Part shown: positions 1 through 5,033 of the stretch, piece after piece
How positions within the stretch are numbered: position 1 is the stretch's first letter
Layout: each line of letters starts with the position of its first letter
Made by a program: the position numbers and the translations under genes
Source of the DNA: Zoogloeaceae bacterium
GTDB taxonomy: Bacteria > Pseudomonadota > Gammaproteobacteria > Burkholderiales > Rhodocyclaceae
Direction of reading: 5' to 3'
Length of the DNA: 7,598 nucleotides
Assembly (NCBI GenBank): GCA_031281985.1
Contig: JAITEO010000043.1
Coordinates: 1-7,598 of the forward strand
The notes under the pieces: generated by a model
What the model was told of the DNA's origin: nothing
Databases searched by the model: none
The model's input: the letters and a program-made list of their open reading frames with translations, nothing else

Positions 1-475
1 TCAATTCGGCAAGAATGGAAGCATAATCCGCCGGGTCGGTGACGATGGCGACGCCGGTAAAATTCTTGGCGGCGGAACGCACCATCGCCGGGCCGCCGAT
101 GTCGATGTTCTCGATAGCCTCGGCAAGCGTCACACCGGGCCTGGCGATGGTCTCCTTGAACGGATACAGATTCACGCAAACAAGGTCGATCGTCGGGATG
201 CCGTGCGCTTTCAGGGTCTTCTGATGCTCGGGCAGGTCGCGGCGGGCGAGGATGCCGCCGTGCACTTTCGGGTGCAGGGTCTTCACCCGGCCATCGAGCA
301 TTTCGGGAAAGCCGGTATAGTCGCCGATTTCGGTGACGGCAAGCCCCGCCTCCTGTAGCAGCCGGGCGGTGCCGCCGGTGGAGAGGAGCTTGATGCCCAA
401 GGCGGCGAGTCCCTGGGCGAATTCGGGGAGGCCGGTTTTGTCGGAGACGGAGAGGAGGGCTTGCTGGAGGGTCAT
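1..475 (-). CDS. purH: PurH, bifunctional AICAR transformylase/IMP cyclohydrolase (N-terminal part)
   Basis: PurH catalyses the last two steps of IMP synthesis in the cytoplasm: formylation of AICAR, then ring closure. Only the first 158 codons are present, and the gene continues past the left edge. This part corresponds to the N-terminal IMP cyclohydrolase domain. Visible signatures are SDKTGL (residues 11-16), [10 protein letters not shown] (31-40), [19 protein letters not shown] (61-79), VNLYPF (101-106) and [17 protein letters not shown] (122-138), all typical of the family. The transformylase domain, expected to bring the protein to a little over 500 residues, is outside the window. The ATG at 475 overlaps the fis stop as ATGA, so translation is probably coupled to fis and the ribosome binding site would lie inside fis. 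No frameshift or stop is seen. Confidence 0.97.
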   Translation of the reverse strand, partial: MTLQQALLSVSDKTGLPEFAQGLAALGIKLLSTGGTARLLQEAGLAVTEIGDYTGFPEMLDGRVKTLHPKVHGGILARRDLPEHQKTLKAHGIPTIDLVCVNLYPFKETIARPGVTLAEAIENIDIGGPAMVRSAAKNFTGVAIVTDPADYASILAEL

Positions 476-750
476 GGCGATCCGATCAGTTGAAATTCGA
501 TGAGTTTTTTCCGCAGGGTATTCCGGTTGATGCCGAGCATCTCCGCCGCCAGCGTCTGGTTGCCGTTGGCGGCTTGCAGCACGATTTCCAGCATGGGACG
601 CTCGACGCATTTTCGTACCATTTCGAAAATGTTGTTCGGCTTTTCGCCATCGAGATCATGGAAGTACTTTTCCAGCGCGCTGATGACGCACGCGGACAGG
701 TCCGTATGCGAACAGATGAAATCGGTCTGCCGGTCTTGATCCGGAATCAT
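472..750 (-). CDS. fis: Fis family nucleoid-associated DNA-binding protein
   Basis: This 92-residue protein has the size and C-terminal sequence of Fis, a dimeric DNA-bending protein that controls rRNA/tRNA promoters, recombination and nucleoid structure. The helix-turn-helix is at about residues 63-87 ([21 protein letters not shown]), very close to the GNQT...GINRGTLRKKL of enterobacterial Fis. The preceding stretch [15 protein letters not shown] fits the dimer core. The N-terminal 35 residues are less conserved, as is usual. The ATG at 750 overlaps the dusB stop (ATGA), and the stop overlaps the purH start (ATGA). An AGAGG motif about 10 nt upstream may help initiation. dusB-fis linkage is well known in Proteobacteria; adding purH downstream is a betaproteobacterial pattern. 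Lineages without enteric-type Fis control may use this protein differently, which cannot be judged here. Confidence 0.95.
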   Translation of the reverse strand: MIPDQDRQTDFICSHTDLSACVISALEKYFHDLDGEKPNNIFEMVRKCVERPMLEIVLQAANGNQTLAAEMLGINRNTLRKKLIEFQLIGSP

Positions 751-1751
751 AAGACGAGTGCCTCTTTATCGGGTGTCGAATGCGCCGCCAGGCGGGCGAA
801 GAAATCTTCCACCGCCTGCTGTTGCGCGGCGGCGGCGGTCAGGGTGTTCATGTGTTGGCGAAAGGCCGCCGAACCCGCCAGGCCGCGCGTGTACCAGGCA
901 ATGTGCTTGCGCGCGATTTTCACGCCGGTATCCGCGCCGTAGAAGGCATGGATATCTTGCAGATGCGCGCGCAGGCAGGCGAGGATTTCTTCGTGGGGCA
1001 TGGGCGGCAGTTTTTCTTCGTGGCGCAGGAAATGTTCGATCTCCTGGAAGATCCACGGGCGTCCCTGCGCGGCGCGGCCGATCATCAGGCCGTCGGCCTT
1101 CGTGTAATCCAGCACGCGGCGGGCTTTTTCCGGCGAGTCGATGTCGCCGTTGGCGATGACCGGAATGCTGGCGCGCGCCTTGATCGCGGCGATGGTGTCG
1201 TACTCGGCCTCGCCCGCGTATTGGTCGGCGCGGGTGCGGCCGTGGATGGTCAGGGCGCGGATGCCGGAATCCTCGGCAATGCGGGCGATGGCGGGCGCGT
1301 TTTTGTGCGCGCGATTCCAGCCGGTGCGGCATTTCAGGGTGACGGGCGTTTCCGGCACGGCCTGGACCACAGCTTTTAGGATGCGCGCGGCCAGCGCCTC
1401 GTCTTGCATGAGCGCCGAACCCGCCATGACGTTGCATACCTTCTTGGCCGGGCACCCCATGTTGATGTCGATGATCTGCGCGCCGTTGTCTACGTTGAAA
1501 CGCGCCGCCTGCGCCAGCAGATGTGGATCCGCCCCGGCGATCTGCACGACGACGGGTTCGGATTCGCCCGCGTGATCCGCGCGCCGCCGCGTCTTGGCGC
1601 TGCCGTAGAGCAGCGAGTTGGAAGTCACCATTTCCGACACCGCCAATCCCGCGCCCAGCCTTTTCGCCAACTGGCGAAAAGGCCGATCCGTCACGCCCGC
1701 CATGGGAGCGACGAAAAGGTTGTTGCGCAAGGAAAAGCCGCAGAAATCCAT
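747..1751 (-). CDS. dusB: tRNA-dihydrouridine synthase B (DusB)
   Basis: This flavoenzyme uses FMN and NADPH to reduce specific uridines in the tRNA D-loop to dihydrouridine. The 334-residue product starts MDFCGFSLRNNLFVAPMAGVTDRPFR, which matches the usual DusB N-terminus. INMGCPAKKVCNVMAGSAL (residues 96-114) contains the catalytic Cys100. IHGRTRADQYAGEAEY, IPVIANGDI and GLMIGRAAQGRPWIF supply substrate- and FMN-phosphate-binding segments, and the C-terminal part is the helical tRNA-binding domain. The frame stays open upstream to 1994, but that extension crosses tRNA-Ser, so ATG 1751 is chosen. No clear Shine-Dalgarno sequence precedes it. The gene follows tRNA-Ser by 70 nt on the same strand and overlaps fis by 4 nt. 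Assignment to DusB rather than DusA/C rests on the NMGCPAKKV motif and the fis linkage. Confidence 0.95.
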   Translation of the reverse strand: MDFCGFSLRNNLFVAPMAGVTDRPFRQLAKRLGAGLAVSEMVTSNSLLYGSAKTRRRADHAGESEPVVVQIAGADPHLLAQAARFNVDNGAQIIDINMGCPAKKVCNVMAGSALMQDEALAARILKAVVQAVPETPVTLKCRTGWNRAHKNAPAIARIAEDSGIRALTIHGRTRADQYAGEAEYDTIAAIKARASIPVIANGDIDSPEKARRVLDYTKADGLMIGRAAQGRPWIFQEIEHFLRHEEKLPPMPHEEILACLRAHLQDIHAFYGADTGVKIARKHIAWYTRGLAGSAAFRQHMNTLTAAAAQQQAVEDFFARLAAHSTPDKEALVL

Positions 1752-1821
1752 GGAAAGCAAGAACGATAAAAGACACGAAAGGGTACGGGAGACGCCGTCC
1801 GGGGTTTGGGACAAGGATTCC

Positions 1822-1909
1822 TGGCGGAAGCGGTGAGATTCGAACTCACGAATGGTCGCCCATTGCCGGTTTTCAAGACCGGTGCATTCAACCGCTCTGC
1901 CACGCTTCC
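1822..1909 (-). tRNA. tRNA-Ser (anticodon UGA)
   Basis: The minus strand folds into a complete class II tRNA. A 7-bp acceptor stem pairs GGAAGCG with CGCTTCC. The anticodon arm is CCGGT-CTTGAAA-ACCGG with TGA as anticodon (plus-strand positions 1873-1875). A long variable arm pairs AATGG with CCATT around GCGA, and the T arm is GTGAG-TTCGAAT-CTCAC. The discriminator base is G73, as expected for serine, and the CCA end is encoded (1822-1824). The long variable arm and anticodon give serine decoding of UCA and, with wobble modification, other UCN codons. It lies upstream of dusB on the same strand, so it could be processed from a shared transcript. Confidence 0.97.
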
Positions 1910-1954
1910 GGCGCATCTCCTTTGGCGTCGCGGGCAATGCCCAAGAGAGCGCGG

Positions 1955-1960
1955 ATTCTA
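1955..1960 (-). promoter_or_regulatory. Probable -10 element of the tRNA-Ser promoter
   Basis: On the minus strand TAGAAT (5 of 6 matches to TATAAT) lies about 45 nt upstream of the mature tRNA 5' end. It is followed by a GC-rich discriminator (CCGCGC), common at stable-RNA promoters. A TTGACG hexamer sits at 1974-1979 in the terminal repeat of the adjacent element, but the spacer is only 13 nt, too short for a standard sigma-70 promoter. The -35 assignment is therefore left open. Inferred from sequence only. Confidence 0.5.
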
Positions 1961-1973
1961 CCACACCAGGAAA

Positions 1974-2004
1974 CGTCAAAAAGTAAGAAACCACTTTTTG
2001 CCGG
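1974..2004 (+). repeat. Left terminal repeat of the composite element
   Basis: A 31-bp sequence starting CGTCAAAAAGTAA and ending ACTTTTTGCCGG. It matches the start of the second element at 7431-7461 at 28 of 31 positions and is inverted relative to 2244-2274. It is itself an imperfect palindrome, with AAAAAGT opposite ACTTTTT. The similarity to 7431 continues a few bases outward: GGAAACGTC here, GGATACGTC there. Confidence 0.8.
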
Positions 2005-2014
2005 TCTAATTTGG

Positions 2015-2047
2015 GGTTTGAAACCAGGCGAAGCCTGGCTTCAAACC
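2015..2047. repeat. Left hairpin of the composite element
   Basis: Arms of 15 nt (2015-2029 and 2033-2047) pair with a single A/C mismatch around a GAA loop, so the tip is GCGAAGC, a very stable mini-hairpin in DNA. It occupies the mirror position of the terminator-like hairpin at 2203-2233 but has a different stem sequence and no T tract, so it is not expected to terminate transcription. Confidence 0.75.
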
Positions 2048-2087
2048 GTTAAACCCAACGCAAAACCAGCGCGGACTGTGGGGGTTC

Positions 2088-2110
2088 GTAGGGGCGCGCT
2101 GCGCGCGCCC
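2088..2110 (+). repeat. REP unit 1 (forward), left half of a REPIN
   Basis: GTAG at 2088-2091 is followed by a perfect palindrome GGGCGCGC-TGC-GCGCGCCC (2092-2110). A GTAG or GGAG tetranucleotide next to a GC-rich palindrome is the known layout of REP sequences handled by RAYT-type TnpA_REP transposases. With the inverted unit at 2140-2162 it forms a 75-bp REP doublet separated by 29 nt. Identification as REP rests on this layout only. Confidence 0.75.
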
Positions 2111-2139
2111 GCAAGCCGTCCCGCCGCGTTACGGCCAAC

Positions 2140-2162
2140 GGGCGCATGCAATGCGCCCCTAC
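2140..2162 (-). repeat. REP unit 2 (inverted), right half of a REPIN
   Basis: Read on the minus strand, this is GTAG followed by GGGCGCAT-TGC-ATGCGCCC. It differs from unit 1 in the two inner base pairs of the stem, and both arms change together so pairing is kept. The TGC loop sets the orientation, opposite to unit 1. Confidence 0.75.
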
Positions 2163-2202
2163 GGGATCGTGCAGGTGGTAGTGGGTTTCCTTGCCTTTAC
2201 CC

Positions 2203-2233
2203 AAAAAAGGGCAGGCTTCGCCTGCCCTTTTTT
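2203..2233. terminator. Terminator-like 14-bp hairpin in the composite element
   Basis: Perfect 14-bp arms (2203-2216 and 2220-2233) run A6 plus GGGCAGGC and the complement ending in T6, around a TTC loop. A GC-rich stem with flanking A and T tracts could act as an intrinsic terminator in both directions. No gene converges here, because the neighbours diverge. It could insulate the two divergent units, or simply be a structural part of the repeat. Confidence 0.6.
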
Positions 2234-2243
2234 GCTGACTAAC

Positions 2244-2274
2244 CCGGCAAAAAGTAGATTTTTACTTTTTGCCG
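2244..2274 (-). repeat. Right terminal repeat of the composite element
   Basis: This is the inverted counterpart of 1974-2004 and matches the start of the second copy (7431-7461) at 29 of 31 positions when read on the minus strand. On the plus strand it holds a perfect palindrome with 12-bp arms (2245-2256 and 2263-2274: CGGCAAAAAGTA and its complement) around GATTTT. Confidence 0.8.
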
Positions 2275-2290
2275 CCCCAACCCATATAAT
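2261..2290 (+). promoter_or_regulatory. Probable sigma-70 promoter of the rhodanese-grxC-secB operon
   Basis: A consensus TATAAT at 2285-2290 has TTTACT (4 of 6 matches to TTGACA) at 2261-2266, with an 18-bp spacer. Transcription would start near 2297, leaving about 50 nt of leader before the GTG at 2348. The -35 hexamer lies inside the right terminal repeat of the composite element, so the element would supply half of this promoter. Sequence inference only. Confidence 0.55.
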
Positions 2291-2347
2291 GCCGCTGTTC
2301 CGCTTTCTCGTCGGGAGGCGGGTGTCTGATTTTTGTGGGAGTTGCAA

Positions 2348-2767
2348 GTGTCCGTGGAATTTGTCCAGAACAACATTTTTACCATCATCATTGCGGTGGT
2401 CAGCGGCCTGATGCTGTTCTGGCCGGGGCTTTTGCAGACCGGGAAGCTGTTGAGCGCGCAGCAGGCGACGCAGCGCATCAATCACGACAACGCCGAGATC
2501 ATCGACGTGCGCGAGGCGCATGAGTTCGCGGGTGGGCATTTGCCGGGGGCGCGCAACATTCCCTTGAAGGAGCTTGCCGGACGGATTGCCGAACTGGCGG
2601 CGTCAAAGGAAAAACCGCTGATTCTGGTGTGTTCTTCCGGCGTGCGTTCCGGACGGGCTTGCGCAACCCTGAAAAAACAGGGATTCACGGACGTCGCCTG
2701 CCTGGATGGCGGCGTTCCCGCCTGGGAGCGCGCGGGACTGCCCATGACGCGGGAACGAAAGGCATGA
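2348..2767 (+). CDS. Membrane-anchored rhodanese-like sulfurtransferase
   Basis: A single-domain rhodanese of 139 residues. A hydrophobic segment at about residues 9-29 (NIFTIIIAVVSGLMLFWPGLL) should anchor it in the inner membrane. The rhodanese domain follows, with IIDVREAHEFAGGHLPGARNIPL (51-73) and the active-site loop CSSGVRS (95-101) in which Cys95 would carry the persulfide. LDGGVPAWERAGLP closes the domain. GTG 2348 is chosen because GGGAG lies 6 nt upstream; a TTG at 2333 is also in frame but lacks this support. The stop overlaps the grxC start (ATGA), so the two are probably translated together. A rhodanese next to grxC and secB is a recurrent betaproteobacterial arrangement. The sulfur donor and acceptor are unknown; reductive release of persulfide by the neighbouring glutaredoxin is conceivable but unproven. 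Confidence 0.9.
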   Translation: MSVEFVQNNIFTIIIAVVSGLMLFWPGLLQTGKLLSAQQATQRINHDNAEIIDVREAHEFAGGHLPGARNIPLKELAGRIAELAASKEKPLILVCSSGVRSGRACATLKKQGFTDVACLDGGVPAWERAGLPMTRERKA

Positions 2768-3021
2768 GACAGGTGCGCATGTATACCACGGCGACCTGCC
2801 CGTACTGCATCCGCGCCAAGCAGTTGCTCGCCCGGCGCGGCGTGCGCGAAATCGAGGAAATCCGCGTCGATCTGCAACCGGAAGAAATGGAACACATGAC
2901 AAAGGAAACCGGACGCCGCACCGTGCCGCAGATTTATATCGACGGCGCCCATGTCGGCGACTGCGAGGAACTGCACGCGCTGGATCGCGCCGGCAAGCTC
3001 ACCCCCTTGCTGGGGCTTTGA
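2764..3021 (+). CDS. grxC: Glutaredoxin 3 (dithiol, GrxC type)
   Basis: A complete 85-residue glutaredoxin, a small cytoplasmic thiol-disulfide oxidoreductase reduced by glutathione. The dithiol active site CPYC is at residues 12-15, after the first beta strand (VRMYTTAT). The cis-proline motif TVPQIYIDG (53-61) and the glutathione-binding GDCEEL (65-70; usually GGCDDL or GGSDDL) follow. Asp in place of the second glycine of that motif is a mild departure. The length matches GrxC (about 82-90 residues). The start overlaps the rhodanese stop by 4 nt, and secB begins 25 nt after the stop. The substrate in this organism cannot be told from sequence; ribonucleotide reductase and protein-glutathione mixed disulfides are the general targets of the family. 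Confidence 0.94.
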   Translation: MRQVRMYTTATCPYCIRAKQLLARRGVREIEEIRVDLQPEEMEHMTKETGRRTVPQIYIDGAHVGDCEELHALDRAGKLTPLLGL

Positions 3022-3046
3022 ATCGCAAGAAAAGGAAATGGATTTC

Positions 3047-3553
3047 ATGGAAGAACAAAACCCGCAACCGGCGCAATCCGGACAGCAGCAGACCCCGACC
3101 TTCGGGATCGAGAAGGTCTACATCAAGGATTTTTCCCTGGAAGTGCCCAACGCGCCCCAGGTTTTTCTGGAACATGGCGCGCCCGACGTGTCCATCCAGC
3201 TCAACACCAGCGGCACGCCACTGGGCGAAGGCGCGTTCGACGCCACATTGACCGTGACCGTGACCGCCAAGCTGGGCGACAAGACCCTGTTCCTGGTGGA
3301 AGTCAGCCAGGCGGGCATTTTCCGCATCATGAACGTGCCGGAAAACGAGATCGAGCCGCTGTTGGCGGTGGCCTGTCCCAACATCCTGCAAGCCTACGCG
3401 CGCGAAGTCATCTCCGATGCCACGGTGCGCGCCGGATTTTCGCCGGTACTGTTGCAGCCCATCAATTTCGACGCGCTCTATCTGCAAAACCTGCAGGAAC
3501 GCAAGGCGGCGGCGGCGGAAAAAGGCCGCGCTGCCGACGCGCCCCTGCAATAG
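3047..3553 (+). CDS. secB: Protein-export chaperone SecB
   Basis: SecB is a tetrameric cytoplasmic chaperone that keeps preproteins unfolded and delivers them to SecA. The 168-residue product carries FGIEKVYIKDFSLEVPNAP (19-37), LFLVEVSQAGIFRI (81-94), ACPNILQAYAREVISDAT (109-126) and FSPVLLQPINFDALY (131-145), all hallmark SecB segments. The N-terminus is Gln/Pro rich and the C-terminal tail (about 146-168) is Ala/Lys/Glu rich and variable, making it slightly longer than the usual 155-160. Two in-frame ATGs exist, at 3038 and 3047. The second is preferred because the AAGGA ending at 3036 is only 1 nt from the first and 10 nt from the second; choosing the first would add MDF. It sits 25 nt after grxC in the same transcription unit. 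Confidence 0.96.
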   Translation: MEEQNPQPAQSGQQQTPTFGIEKVYIKDFSLEVPNAPQVFLEHGAPDVSIQLNTSGTPLGEGAFDATLTVTVTAKLGDKTLFLVEVSQAGIFRIMNVPENEIEPLLAVACPNILQAYAREVISDATVRAGFSPVLLQPINFDALYLQNLQERKAAAAEKGRAADAPLQ

Positions 3554-3592
3554 CATTTTGCGCTTTGGCGTCTTTTTTTCAGGAGTTTTGCC

Positions 3593-4039
3593 GTGTCGCG
3601 CCTTATCTTTGTGGTTGTGCTGGTCGTTGCCGCGTTCTGGGGGAATCTTGCCGGGGCGCAGGAGTATCGTTCCGTTTCGGCGGTTGCCGCCATTCTCTAT
3701 GACGCGCCGTCGATAGAGGGGAAGAAGCTGTATCTGGTCAAGCACGGAACGCCGCTGGAAGTGCTGGTGCGGGTCGAGGGCATGACCAAGGTGCGCGACG
3801 CGGAAGGCGGCATCGCCTGGATCGTGAATTCGGCGCTGACGACGCGGCGCATGGTCGTGATCACGGCGGATCAGGCGGAAGTGCGCCAGGCCGCCAATGA
3901 GGACGCGGCGCTGGTGTTTCGGGCGGACAAATGGGTGGCGCTGGAATTGCTGGAAGGCGCGCCGCCCGGCTGGGCGAAGGTGCGCCACCAGGACGGCGCC
4001 AGCGGCTTTATCCGTATGATGCAGGTTTGGGGACTGTAG
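3593..4039 (+). CDS. Exported SH3-domain protein of unknown role
   Basis: A 148-residue protein with a signal peptide: MSRLIFVVVLVVAAFWGNLAGA, probable cleavage after AGA at 22-23. It should therefore act in the periplasm. The mature part looks like two tandem bacterial SH3-like units. The first is about residues 27-84 (RSVSAVAAILYDAPS...MTKVRDAEGGIAWIVNSAL). The second is about 87-146 (MVVITADQAEVRQAANEDAALVFRADKWVALELLEG...GWAKVRHQDGASGFIR). Such domains often bind peptidoglycan or peptides, but no catalytic domain is fused here. GTG 3593 has AGGAG 7 nt upstream, a good site. gpsA begins 7 nt after the stop. Homologues in this position are common in Betaproteobacteria and remain uncharacterised; a cell-wall role is inference from the domain and from secB and murJ nearby. 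Confidence 0.85.
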   Translation: MSRLIFVVVLVVAAFWGNLAGAQEYRSVSAVAAILYDAPSIEGKKLYLVKHGTPLEVLVRVEGMTKVRDAEGGIAWIVNSALTTRRMVVITADQAEVRQAANEDAALVFRADKWVALELLEGAPPGWAKVRHQDGASGFIRMMQVWGL

Positions 4040-4046
4040 GATCATC

Positions 4047-5033
4047 ATGAAAATCAGCGTACTGGCCGCCGGAGCGTGGGGCACCGCGCTGGCGGCGGCT
4101 TTTGCGGCGCGGCACCGCGTGACGCTCTGGGCGCGCGAGGCGGAACTGATCGCCGACATGCGCCAGCATCGGGAAAACCGCACCTTCCTGCCCGGCTTTC
4201 CCCTGCCGGAAGCCTTGCGCTTTACCGACGATCTGGCGGTGGCGATGGCGGAGGCGGAGATCCTCATCGTCGCCACGCCCATCGTCGGCTTGCGTCCCGT
4301 TCTGCGGCAGTTGGCGGGATTGCGGGTGCGCCTTCCCCTGCTCTGGGTGTGCAAGGGGTTCGAGGTGGGCGCGGGCAAGCTGCCGCATGAGGTCTTTGCC
4401 GAGGAATTGCCGCATCTGGCGGGCGGCGCGCTTTCCGGCCCCAGTTTCGCGCAGGAGGTGGCGGCGGGATTGCCCGCCGCGCTGGCGCTGGCTTCCACGG
4501 ATGGCGCGTTTGCCCGCGACATGGCGCTCAAGCTGCATGGCGGACAGTTGCGGATTTACGCCAGCGACGATCTGATCGGCGTGGAAGTCGGCGGCGCGCT
4601 GAAGAATGTGCTGGCCATCGCCACGGGCGTTTGCGATGGGCTGAAACTCGGCCTGAACGCCCGCGCCGCGCTGATGACGCGCGGCCTGGCGGAAATCGCC
4701 CGCCTGGGCGTGGCGCTGGGCGCGAAGAAGGATACCTTCCTGGGACTGGCGGGCGTGGGCGATTTGATCCTCACCTGCACCGGCGACCTTTCCCGCAACC
4801 GGCGCATCGGCCACGATCTCGCCGCCGGAATGCCGCTCGAACAGGCGCTGGCCGGTCTCGGCCATGTCGCGGAAGGCGTGCCCGCGGCGCGGGAAGCGCA
4901 ACGCCTTGCCGCTCGCCTGGGCATCGAGATGCCCATCACCACCGTCATCACCGAGGTGCTGGATGGAAGGGTCAGCGTGCGCGAAGGCGTAACCCAACTC
5001 CTCGCCCGCGATCCGGGATTGGAAGACAAATGA
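4047..5033 (+). CDS. gpsA: NAD(P)-dependent glycerol-3-phosphate dehydrogenase
   Basis: GpsA reduces dihydroxyacetone phosphate to sn-glycerol 3-phosphate, the backbone precursor of membrane phospholipids. The 328-residue length is normal. The N-terminal Rossmann domain starts MKISVLAAGAWGTALA, followed by ILIVATPIVGLRPVL (72-86), WVCKGFE with Lys103, and LSGPSFAQEVAAGLPAA (129-145). The C-terminal helical domain has GVEVGGALKNVLAIATGVCDGL, with the catalytic Lys at 186. TRGLAEIARLG, GVGDLILTCTGDLSRNR and HVAEGVPAAR complete the signature. The dinucleotide motif reads AAGAWG where GAGAWG is usual: residue 7 is Ala (codon GCC) instead of the first Gly, a one-base difference from GGC. AGGA lies 5 nt before ATG 4047, which follows the SH3 gene by 7 nt. 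Confidence 0.96.
   Translation: MKISVLAAGAWGTALAAAFAARHRVTLWAREAELIADMRQHRENRTFLPGFPLPEALRFTDDLAVAMAEAEILIVATPIVGLRPVLRQLAGLRVRLPLLWVCKGFEVGAGKLPHEVFAEELPHLAGGALSGPSFAQEVAAGLPAALALASTDGAFARDMALKLHGGQLRIYASDDLIGVEVGGALKNVLAIATGVCDGLKLGLNARAALMTRGLAEIARLGVALGAKKDTFLGLAGVGDLILTCTGDLSRNRRIGHDLAAGMPLEQALAGLGHVAEGVPAAREAQRLAARLGIEMPITTVITEVLDGRVSVREGVTQLLARDPGLEDK

Larger units (their letters stand above)
1974..2274. repeat. 301-bp mirror-symmetric composite repeat (MITE-like, containing a REPIN)
   Basis: This block fills most of the divergent spacer between tRNA-Ser and the rhodanese operon and contains no credible gene. Its parts mirror each other with matching spacer lengths. They are terminal repeat 1974-2004, spacer of 10, hairpin 2015-2047, spacer of 40, REP 2088-2110, spacer of 29, inverted REP 2140-2162, spacer of 40, hairpin 2203-2233, spacer of 10 and terminal repeat 2244-2274. 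The right half recurs at 7431-7529 in opposite orientation (about 91 of 99 positions identical by eye). I see no clear target-site duplication and no transposase, so it would be non-autonomous. The architecture is read directly; calling it a mobile element is inference. Confidence 0.8.

Noticed and set aside
747..1994. A longer DusB of 415 residues starting at 1994
   Set aside because: The extra N-terminus crosses tRNA-Ser and part of the composite repeat. DusB homologues start with the segment beginning at 1751.
1974..2274. CRISPR array or phage attachment site in the repeat-rich spacer
   Set aside because: The repeats are inverted and palindromic, with no regular direct repeat-spacer pattern, no cas gene, no integrase and no tRNA fragment duplication.
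2333..2347. TTG 2333 as the rhodanese start
   Set aside because: GTG 2348 has GGGAG 6 nt upstream and gives the usual short lead-in to the membrane anchor. The TTG start would overlap that binding site.
1523..2539. Open frames through the tRNA/repeat spacer on either strand (for example 1523-2242, 2151-2411, 2159-2539)
   Set aside because: They translate tRNA, repeat hairpins and REP sequence. There is no domain and no plausible start site, and they conflict with dusB or the rhodanese gene.
3554..3592. A possible terminator between secB and the SH3 gene (short CGC/GCG stem before a T run)
   Set aside because: The stem is only 3 bp, too weak for intrinsic termination, and the next gene follows with a good ribosome binding site in the same direction.
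2999..4531. A 510-codon minus-strand frame opposite secB, the SH3 gene and gpsA
   Set aside because: It is antisense to three recognised genes, with an Arg/His-rich product lacking any family signature.
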